Both the position numbers and the translations under genes were made by a program. Positions 8,702 through 13,067 of a DNA stretch of 13,067 nt are shown in pieces. Under the pieces are notes generated by a model. It had not been told where the DNA came from. It ran no database searches and worked only from the letters and a program-made list of their open reading frames with translations. Position 1 is the stretch's first letter, and every line of letters starts with the position of its first letter. This DNA is from DAITQM01 sp039794245 (GTDB taxonomy: Bacteria > Pseudomonadota > Gammaproteobacteria > Xanthomonadales > Wenzhouxiangellaceae), in assembly GCA_039794245.1 (NCBI GenBank), contig JBDIVS010000031.1:1-13067 (forward strand), read 5' to 3'.

Positions 8702-8730
8702 TAAATAATAGATGTGATGCGAGGTGTCAA
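8702..8730 (-). promoter_or_regulatory. Possible second, upstream promoter toward the giant gene
   Basis: A perfect TTGACA (8730-8725) is followed after 17 nt by TATTTA (8707-8702), in an AT-rich patch that stands out from the GC-rich surroundings. A better -10 hexamer, TATTAT (8710-8705), is also present, but its 14-nt spacer is too short. The -10 is therefore weak. Confidence 0.35.
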
Positions 8731-8785
8731 CAGGGGCGCGCCAGCGGCGAATTTGCCCCGCATGCGGACGGCATTGCGCTCGGGC

Positions 8786-8819
8786 TTCCTGCGCCTGACT
8801 GTGCCAAAATGCGCAGGAA
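8786..8819. repeat. Perfect 9-bp inverted repeat with a 16-nt spacer
   Basis: TTCCTGCGC (8786-8794) and GCGCAGGAA (8811-8819) are exact reverse complements. The dyad lies about 55 bp upstream of the TTGACA element at 8725-8730 and 142 bp past the alr stop. It could be a regulator site or a hairpin in the alr 3' untranslated region. It lacks a T-run on either strand. Confidence 0.45.
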
Positions 8820-8840
8820 CACATCTGAACAGCCACAGGG

Positions 8841-8859
8841 CCGGCCCCGCAAGGGCCAG
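8841..8859 (-). terminator. Weak candidate hairpin downstream of alr
   Basis: On the minus strand CTGGCCC and GGGCCGG can pair over 7 bp with one G-U pair around TTGCG, about 100 nt after the alr stop codon. The sequence that follows is not T-rich, so this would be a poor intrinsic terminator. It is listed as one of the few structures near the end of the operon. Confidence 0.2.
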
Positions 8860-8960
8860 ATAGCCAGATTAACCGCCTCCGGGTTGTGCCTGCCCTCTGC
8901 TCGATCGATCTTACCTTCGTTTTATGCGAATCCCAGGATTTATACAGCGGCTGGGTTTAA

Positions 8961-10046
8961 TCATTCGGGGTTGCCGAGTTCCTGGTATTCGACGCGGCGG
9001 GTGATGCCGCAGATGATTTCGTAGGGGATCATGCCGGCGGCGGCGGCGATTTGTTCTACCGGCAGGGGGCCGCCCCAGAGCAGGACTTCGTCGCCGACTT
9101 GGGCCGGGGCGTCGTCGGGGAGTGCGATGGCGATCATGTCCATGGAGACATGGCCGGCGAGTTCGGCCCGCCGGCCGTTGACGAGTACCGGGATGCCGCT
9201 CGGCAGGCGGCGGGAGTAGCCGTCGCCGTAACCGATGGCGGCGATGCCGAGGCGTGTCGGGTGGGCGGCGCGCCAGGCGGCGCCGTAGCCGACGGTCTCG
9301 CCGGCGGCCAGGTTGTGTACGGCGATCAGGCGGCTGTGCAGCGACATGACGGGTTTGAGACCGATGCCGGCCGCCGGGCGGCCGGAGACCGGCGATATCC
9401 CGTAGAGCAGAAGCCCCGGCCGCACCCAGTCGAGGCGGGATTCGGGAAGGTTCAGCAAGGCCGCCGAGTTAGCCAGCGTGCGCGGTCCGGGCAGCGCATC
9501 GAACGCCTGCCGGAACGCTTCGCTCTGCCGTGCGTTTTGCGGGTGCGCCGGTTGGTCGGCGCAGGCGAAATGGCTCATCAGGCCGATGGCGCCGATGCCG
9601 TGATGACTGTGGAGATCTTCCCAGGCGGGCCGCACGGCGGCGGGCGGCAGGCCGAGGCGGTGCATGCCGGTGTCGGCTTTCAGCCATACGCGGCCGAAGG
9701 CCAGGCCGCGGTGCGTTTTGAGCGCTGCTACCTGGTCTCGATGGTGGATGACGACTTCGAAACGATATGCCGCGATGTCGGGCAGTTCGGCCGGTTCATG
9801 AAAGCCTTCGAGCAGCATCACCGGGTTTTGCAGCCCCGCGGCGCGGATCGCCAGCGCTTCGTCGAGCGTGGCGACGGCGAACATTTCGGCATTGCGCAGG
9901 GCGCGGGCGACACGCACCAGGCCGTGGCCGTACGCGTCGGCCTTGATCACGGCGATGACCCGGCTGCCGCCGGCAAGGCGGCGGACCACGGCGAAGTTGT
10001 GGGCCAGCGCTGCGAGGTCGAGGCGGGCGATCGTGCCGCGGCTCAC
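8961..10046 (-). CDS. alr: Alanine racemase
   Basis: This encodes 361 residues, close to the length of E. coli Alr (about 359). The enzyme is cytoplasmic and PLP-dependent, interconverting L- and D-alanine for peptidoglycan. The PLP lysine is K35 in AVIKADAYGHG, and the second catalytic base is Y254 in VGYGAAW, equivalent to Tyr265 of the Geobacillus enzyme. M302 lies in the conserved HVSMDM motif, and AIGYGDGYSRRLPSG is also typical. The start is GTG at 10046; its GTGA overlaps the dnaB stop by 4 nt. I see no strong ribosome binding site, so translation is probably coupled to dnaB. alr follows dnaB in many gammaproteobacteria. Whether it is the biosynthetic (alr) or catabolic (dadX) paralogue is inferred from this context. 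A large plus-strand open frame opposite it is a GC-bias shadow. Confidence 0.96.
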   Translation of the reverse strand: MSRGTIARLDLAALAHNFAVVRRLAGGSRVIAVIKADAYGHGLVRVARALRNAEMFAVATLDEALAIRAAGLQNPVMLLEGFHEPAELPDIAAYRFEVVIHHRDQVAALKTHRGLAFGRVWLKADTGMHRLGLPPAAVRPAWEDLHSHHGIGAIGLMSHFACADQPAHPQNARQSEAFRQAFDALPGPRTLANSAALLNLPESRLDWVRPGLLLYGISPVSGRPAAGIGLKPVMSLHSRLIAVHNLAAGETVGYGAAWRAAHPTRLGIAAIGYGDGYSRRLPSGIPVLVNGRRAELAGHVSMDMIAIALPDDAPAQVGDEVLLWGGPLPVEQIAAAAGMIPYEIICGITRRVEYQELGNPE

Positions 10047-11452
10047 GGCGCGGCCGGCGGGTATGGCGCCGATGAGATGCCGGCGTAACTGTCGTCGGCG
10101 AGGTTGATGAAGCGCAGGTATTCGCCCTGGAACAGCAATTCAATCATCCCGGCGGCGCCGTGGCGGTGCTTGCCGACGATGATCTCGGCCCTGCCCTTCT
10201 TGGGCGAGTCTTCGTTATAGACCTCGTCGCGGTAGATGAACAAGATCAGGTCGCTGTCCTGCTCGATGGCGCCCGATTCGCGCAGATCGGCCATCACCGG
10301 CCGTTTGTTGGGCCGCTGTTCGAGGCTGCGGTTGAGCTGCGACAGGGCGAGCACCGGGACGTGGAGTTCCTTGGCCAGCGCTTTCAATGACCGCGAAATC
10401 TCGCTGATCTCGGTGGCTCGGTTCTCGCGCGTATCGGGCACCTGCATCAGTTGCAGGTAATCGACGACGACCAGGCCGACGTCGTGTTCGCGCTTGAGCC
10501 GGCGCGCCCGGGCGCGCAGTTCGCCGGGTGACAGGGCAGCGCTCTCGTCGATGAAAATCCGTGAATCCTGCAGCATGTTCATGCCCGAGGTCAGTTTGCC
10601 CCAGTCGTCGTCCTCGAGCCGGCCGCTGCGCAGCCTGGACTGGCTGATCTGGCCGAGCGACGAGAGCATGCGCATCACCAGTTGCTGGGCCGACATTTCC
10701 ATGCTGAAGATCGCCACCGGCACTTTCCGGCGCACCGCGGCGTTTTCGGCGATGTTCATCGCGAACGTCGTCTTGCCCATCGCGGGACGGCCGGCGATGA
10801 CGATCAGATCGCCGGGCTGCAGGCCGTCGGTCAGCCGGTCGAGGTCGTGGAACCACGTGCGCAGGCCGGTGAACTCGCCCTCCCGGCCGTGCAGTTCCTC
10901 GATCCGCTGGAAGACTGATGTCAGGGCTTCCTGGATGTCGATGAATTGGCTGCGCTTGCGGCTGTTCTGATCGGCGATCTGGTAGATCAGGCGTTCGGCG
11001 TGCTCCAGCAGGGCCGCGGCGTCGCGGCCGTCGGCGCGGTAGGCCTGGCCGGCGATCTCGCTGCCGACGTCGATCAGTTGGCGCAGCACCGAGCGGTCGC
11101 GGACGATCTCGGCGTATGCCTGGACGTTGGCAGCGCTGCCGACGCTGTTGGTCAGCTCGATCAGGTAGGCGCCGCCGGCGATGCGTTCGAGTTCGCCGCG
11201 CTGGTCGAACCATTCGTTGACGGTGATCGCATCGACCGGTTTGCCGCCGAGGTGCAGGTCGCGCACGGCGCGGAAGATCAGACGGTGATCCTCGCGGTAG
11301 AAATCGCCCTCACCGACCCGATCGGCGATCTGGTCGAAAGCGCGGGTGCTGAGCATCAGACCGCCGAGCAGGGCCTGCTCGGCCTCGATGGAATGCGGCG
11401 GGACTTTGACCTGGGCCGCAGCGGAACGGGCGGCTTCAGGGACCGCGGACAT
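10043..11452 (-). CDS. dnaB: Replicative DNA helicase DnaB
   Basis: This encodes 469 residues, the usual length for DnaB. The homohexameric ATP-driven helicase unwinds the lagging-strand template at the replication fork and works with DnaG and DnaC-type loaders. The N-terminal domain starts with VPPHSIEAEQALLGGLML, the signature opening of the family. The RecA-like C-terminal domain has Walker A GRPAMGKTT at residues 221-229 (catalytic K227) and a Walker B strand leading into DYLQLM at 331. ALSQLNRSLEQRPNKRP and DLRESGAIEQDSDLILFIYR are further hallmarks. No intein or insertion is visible. The ATG at 11452 has only a G-rich stretch upstream (GGGGG about 8 nt away). The gap after rplI is 47 nt without an obvious promoter, so it is likely co-transcribed with the ribosomal genes. 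Its TGA overlaps the alr start. Confidence 0.97.
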   Translation of the reverse strand: MSAVPEAARSAAAQVKVPPHSIEAEQALLGGLMLSTRAFDQIADRVGEGDFYREDHRLIFRAVRDLHLGGKPVDAITVNEWFDQRGELERIAGGAYLIELTNSVGSAANVQAYAEIVRDRSVLRQLIDVGSEIAGQAYRADGRDAAALLEHAERLIYQIADQNSRKRSQFIDIQEALTSVFQRIEELHGREGEFTGLRTWFHDLDRLTDGLQPGDLIVIAGRPAMGKTTFAMNIAENAAVRRKVPVAIFSMEMSAQQLVMRMLSSLGQISQSRLRSGRLEDDDWGKLTSGMNMLQDSRIFIDESAALSPGELRARARRLKREHDVGLVVVDYLQLMQVPDTRENRATEISEISRSLKALAKELHVPVLALSQLNRSLEQRPNKRPVMADLRESGAIEQDSDLILFIYRDEVYNEDSPKKGRAEIIVGKHRHGAAGMIELLFQGEYLRFINLADDSYAGISSAPYPPAAP

Positions 11453-11499
11453 GCCACTGCCCCCGGTCCTGGGTCACCGCCGACGGGCTCGGGCGCCGG

Positions 11500-11949
11500 T
11501 CACCCGACGCCGTGCACCTTGACTTTGATCGTCGTTTCGACATCGGCATGAAGCTGAATGGCGACTTCGAACTCGCCGGTCTGGCGCAGCGGGCCTGTGC
11601 CGAGCAGCACCTCGTGGCGCGCCACCGGCAGACCCATCTCGCTAAGGCGATCGGCGATCTCGCGCGCTCCGACCGAACCGTACAGGCGCCCTTCGGGGCT
11701 GACGTTGACCTCGAATTCAAGCAGCACTTCGGCCAGCGCCGCGCGCCGCGCCTCGGCGGCCGCCAGCTTTTCGTTCGCCGCGCTTTCCAGTTCCGCCCGC
11801 CGCGCCTCGAACGATTCGATATTGGCCGGTGTCGCCGGCACGGCCTTGCCCTGCGGCAGCAGGAAATTGCGGCCGTAGCCGGGGCGCACCTTGACCCGGT
11901 CGCCGAGCGCCCCGAGGTTCGCCACTTTTTCGAGCAAAATGACTTCCAT
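11500..11949 (-). CDS. rplI: 50S ribosomal protein L9
   Basis: This encodes 149 residues, matching the usual two-domain L9. The N-terminal rRNA-binding domain shows MEVILLEKVANLGALGD and VRPGYGRNFLLPQGKAVPAT, the family signature. A long charged Ala/Glu/Arg-rich connecting helix spans about residues 45-75. The C-terminal domain includes LYGSVGAREIADRL and ends KVKVHGVG. L9 binds 23S rRNA near the L1 stalk and influences frame maintenance. The ATG at 11949 has a GGAG ribosome binding site 7 nt upstream, and the gene begins 12 nt after rpsR. Confidence 0.97.
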   Translation of the reverse strand: MEVILLEKVANLGALGDRVKVRPGYGRNFLLPQGKAVPATPANIESFEARRAELESAANEKLAAAEARRAALAEVLLEFEVNVSPEGRLYGSVGAREIADRLSEMGLPVARHEVLLGTGPLRQTGEFEVAIQLHADVETTIKVKVHGVG

Positions 11950-11961
11950 CAGGCGGCTCCT

Positions 11962-12186
11962 TCAGTGATTGTCAGTGTACGGCAACAGGGCCAGGAAGCG
12001 GGCCCGCTTGACCGCGGTCGCCAACTGCCGCTGATAACGGGCACCGGTGCCGGTGATCCGGCTGGGCACGATCTTGCCGCTCTCGCCGATAAACTGGCGC
12101 AGCAGGTTCAGATCCTTGTAATCGACGTGATCGATGCCTTCGGCCGTGAACTTGCAGTACTTGCGGCGTTTGAAATGTCGGGACAT
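11962..12186 (-). CDS. rpsR: 30S ribosomal protein S18
   Basis: This encodes 74 residues, basic, the normal size for S18 (75 in E. coli). FKRRKYCKFTAEG, DYKDLNLLRQFI, GKIVPSRITGTGARYQRQL and AVKRARFLALLPY are all S18 hallmarks. S18 binds S6 and sits on the platform of the 30S subunit. The frame is open further upstream to an ATG at 12351, but homology starts at the ATG at 12186. That ATG has a perfect AGGAGG ribosome binding site (12193-12198) 6 nt upstream, formed by the last codons of rpsF. Only one base separates the two genes, so S6 and S18 should be made in balance. No priB lies between them, unlike in E. coli. Confidence 0.97.
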   Translation of the reverse strand: MSRHFKRRKYCKFTAEGIDHVDYKDLNLLRQFIGESGKIVPSRITGTGARYQRQLATAVKRARFLALLPYTDNH

Positions 12187-12187
12187 G

Positions 12188-12670
12188 TTATTCCTCCTCT
12201 CCGGCGCTGCCGATATCCGCCTCGTCGAAGGCTCCCTCGTCATCGCTGTCGCCGGCCGCGGCCGGCACTTCGCTGTCGCCTGCCTCGTCCTGATCCGGTT
12301 CGTCATCGGTGTTGGCCCGCGGCGCCTTGCGCGAACGGGTATTTTCCTCATCGCGGGCGCGCATGATCATCGACGGTTCGGTCACGGCATGGGATTTGCG
12401 CACCGTCAGATGGCGCAATATCGCATCGTTAAAGCGGAAGACTTCCTCGAGTTCGTGCAGCGTCTCGCCGTCGCACTCGATGTTCATCAGCACGTAGTGG
12501 GCCTTGGCGACCTTGCCGATCGGATAGGCGGTCTGCCGCCGGCCCCAGTCCTCCAGCCGGTGGATGACCCCGCCCTTGGCGGACACCAGGCCGCGGTAGC
12601 GCTCGACCATGCCGCCGACCTGCTCGCTCTGGTCGGGATGGACCAGAAAAACGATTTCGTAATGACGCAT
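12188..12670 (-). CDS. rpsF: 30S ribosomal protein S6 with a long acidic C-terminal tail
   Basis: This encodes 160 residues. The first 100 or so are a standard S6 fold: MRHYEIVFLVHPDQSEQV, DWGRRQTAYPIGKVAKAHYV, LMNIECD, FRFNDAILRHLTVRK. Residues from about 110 on form a low-complexity Asp/Glu/Ala/Ser tail ending GEEE, which makes the protein longer than the 131-135 residues of E. coli S6. The start at 12670 is chosen because family homology begins there and an AGGAG site lies 6 nt upstream; an in-frame ATG at 12715 adds 15 unrelated residues and has no support. S6 pairs with S18 on the 30S platform. In E. coli the S6 C-terminus is extended with glutamates by RimK; here an acidic end is encoded directly. 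It is the first gene of the operon, behind a perfect -10 box. Confidence 0.96.
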   Translation of the reverse strand: MRHYEIVFLVHPDQSEQVGGMVERYRGLVSAKGGVIHRLEDWGRRQTAYPIGKVAKAHYVLMNIECDGETLHELEEVFRFNDAILRHLTVRKSHAVTEPSMIMRARDEENTRSRKAPRANTDDEPDQDEAGDSEVPAAAGDSDDEGAFDEADIGSAGEEE

Positions 12671-12690
12671 ATTGGCTCCTTGTGGTTTCG

Positions 12691-12711
12691 GGGCGCCGGT
12701 CTCCGGCACCC
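12691..12711 (-). promoter_or_regulatory. Stem-loop in the rpsF leader next to the ribosome binding site
   Basis: On the minus strand GGGTGCCGG and CCGGCGCCC can pair over 9 bp (one G-U) around a 3-nt AGA loop, ending about 10 nt before the AGGAG of rpsF. Many bacterial rpsF leaders carry an RNA bound by the S6:S18 complex for autoregulation. This hairpin and its CCG-containing flank are candidates, but I cannot confirm the consensus by eye. Confidence 0.35.
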
Positions 12712-12748
12712 GCAAAGCCTCCCGCAGCGGGGCGGTGAGGCAAGGACA

Positions 12749-12768
12749 GCGGCCGCCGGGGCAGCCGC
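12749..12768 (-). promoter_or_regulatory. First stem-loop of the rpsF leader
   Basis: On the minus strand GCGGCTGC and GCGGCCGC can pair over 8 bp with one G-U pair around CCCG, beginning only a few bases after the predicted transcription start. It is very GC-rich. With the hairpin at 12691-12711 it makes the leader strongly structured. No T-run follows, so it is not an intrinsic terminator. Confidence 0.35.
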
Positions 12769-12777
12769 GTGTTAAAT

Positions 12778-12783
12778 ATTATA
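12778..12783 (-). promoter_or_regulatory. -10 box of the rpsF operon promoter
   Basis: A perfect TATAAT reads on the minus strand, inside a short AT-rich patch (GGTATAATATTTAAC), 107 nt before the rpsF start codon. No recognisable -35 hexamer lies 16-18 nt upstream, where the sequence is G-rich, and there is no TGn extension. It is the only good -10 upstream of the operon. Confidence 0.55.
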
Positions 12784-12807
12784 CCGCATCCCCGATGCCC
12801 GCCGCCA

Positions 12808-12825
12808 CGCCCGGCCGGCCGGGCG
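12808..12825. repeat. 18-bp perfect palindrome upstream of the rpsF promoter
   Basis: CGCCCGGCCGGCCGGGCG is its own reverse complement. Its centre is about 45 bp upstream of the start of transcription expected from the TATAAT box, where activators often bind. In RNA it could also fold as a hairpin of a transcript reading either way. No T-run follows on either side. Confidence 0.5.
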
Positions 12826-12848
12826 CGTTGTTCGTTCCTCGTTGTTCG
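12826..12848. repeat. 9-bp direct repeat
   Basis: CGTTGTTCG occurs at 12826-12834 and again at 12840-12848, separated by TTCCT (period 14). It adjoins the palindrome at 12808-12825 with no gap. It may be chance in a short stretch or part of a protein-binding region. Confidence 0.3.
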
Positions 12849-12953
12849 AGCCAGGTCCATCTCCGGCTGCCAGTGCCTGCCTGTGCCCCGGCAGGGGTGC
12901 GCTCCGAGGACGGCGCGCATCTATCCGGTAAAAATATTTTGGGATCAGACCAG

Positions 12954-12985
12954 TTATTCGGACCGAGCTAAGATGGTCCGACTAT
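12954..12985 (+). promoter_or_regulatory. Operator-like dyad near the right edge
   Basis: TTATTCGGACC (12954-12964) and GGTCCGACTAT (12975-12985) are reverse complements at 9 of 11 positions around a 10-nt spacer. The inner 7 bp (TCGGACC/GGTCCGA) are perfect. ATG codons at 12973 and 12984 open frames that continue past the edge, so the dyad may control a divergent plus-strand gene. The size and shape suit a dimeric helix-turn-helix repressor such as an Rrf2-type protein or an antitoxin, which is inference only. Confidence 0.35.
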
Positions 12986-13067
12986 GGAAAACACAGGGTA
13001 TCGGCGGCCTGAACGCTGTCGAAAAACAGGCTCCCAAAAAACGACACAGATTTTGCGCCATCATATC

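Larger units (their letters stand above)
8456..8960. other. 505-nt intergenic region between alr and the giant gene
   Basis: No convincing coding sequence was found on either strand. The gap holds two promoter-like elements facing left, a leader stem-loop and three other inverted repeats (8645-8662, 8786-8819, 8841-8859). None is followed by a T-run on the minus strand, so I see no classical intrinsic terminator for alr. I recognise no riboswitch, tRNA or known small RNA. Confidence 0.6.
12784..13067. other. Upstream intergenic stretch without a confident gene
   Basis: Neither strand carries a convincing complete gene here. The visible elements are the palindrome, the direct repeat and the dyad listed separately. 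Base composition changes from very GC-rich (12790-12830) to mixed and A-rich near the end. Two plus-strand frames from 12973 (MVRLWKTQGIGG) and 12984 (MENTGYRRPERC) are open to the edge for about 30 codons, too short to judge. Confidence 0.5.

Noticed and set aside
9051..10088. 345-codon open frame on the plus strand
   Set aside because: It is antisense to alr, whose protein has all its catalytic motifs. The antisense product has no recognisable motif.
10215..11213. 332-codon minus-strand frame inside dnaB
   Set aside because: It is a shifted frame of dnaB giving an Arg/Pro/Ala-rich translation. The dnaB frame carries the Walker motifs.
12187..12351. Upstream in-frame start for rpsR at 12351
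   Set aside because: The added residues match no S18 protein and overlap rpsF. The start at 12186 has a perfect ribosome binding site and the family N-terminus.
11512..12366. 284-codon open frame on the plus strand
   Set aside because: It runs antisense across rplI, rpsR and the end of rpsF, all of which are unmistakable. It is a shadow of GC-biased codons.
12671..12715. Upstream ATG for rpsF at 12715
   Set aside because: It adds 15 residues unrelated to S6 and would read through the AGGAG site that serves the ATG at 12670.
13006..13052. A-rich segment with TGTCG...CGACA ends
   Set aside because: The matching arms are only 5 bp around A-rich sequence. This is too little to call a transposon end or recombination site.
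1..13067. CRISPR array, tRNA, rRNA or insertion sequence
   Set aside because: I saw no regularly spaced direct repeats, no cloverleaf-like sequence, no rRNA segments and no transposase-like protein on either strand.

Overview
The window looks like chromosomal DNA from a GC-rich gammaproteobacterium. Every supported gene is on the minus strand. The order rpsF-rpsR-rplI-dnaB-alr, with dnaB directly joined to alr and no priB between rpsF and rpsR, is the arrangement I associate with Pseudomonas-like, Chromatiales-like and Xanthomonadales-like genomes. A closer placement is not possible from sequence alone. The style of the large exported protein next door recalls Lysobacter/Wenzhouxiangella-type genomes, but that is a guess.

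Reading in the direction of transcription (high to low coordinates): bases 12784-13067 hold no confident gene, but contain an 18-bp perfect palindrome, a 9-bp direct repeat and a 32-bp dyad near the right edge. A perfect TATAAT box at 12778-12783 and a structured leader of about 100 nt then precede a compact housekeeping cluster. It encodes ribosomal proteins S6 (rpsF), S18 (rpsR) and L9 (rplI), the replicative helicase DnaB and alanine racemase Alr. Gaps are 1, 12 and 47 nt, and dnaB and alr overlap by 4 nt, so the cluster is probably one operon serving translation, replication and cell-wall precursor supply.

Bases 8456-8960 are a 505-nt non-coding gap with two promoter-like elements pointing left, several inverted repeats and a stem-loop just upstream of the next ribosome binding site.

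The rest, 8455 down to base 1, is one uninterrupted reading frame of 2818 codons that runs off the left edge. It encodes a giant exported protein: signal peptide, fibronectin-III-like domains, a leucine-rich-repeat-like stretch, two degenerate copies of a Trp/Tyr-rich domain, an SpvB-type domain, seven FG-GAP/VCBS calcium-loop motifs, a TcdB-like middle region and the first YD (Rhs) motif. The expected Rhs core and C-terminal payload lie outside the window. This mosaic Tc/Rhs-type surface or toxin protein, placed straight after a core operon and behind its own promoter region, is the most unusual item here.
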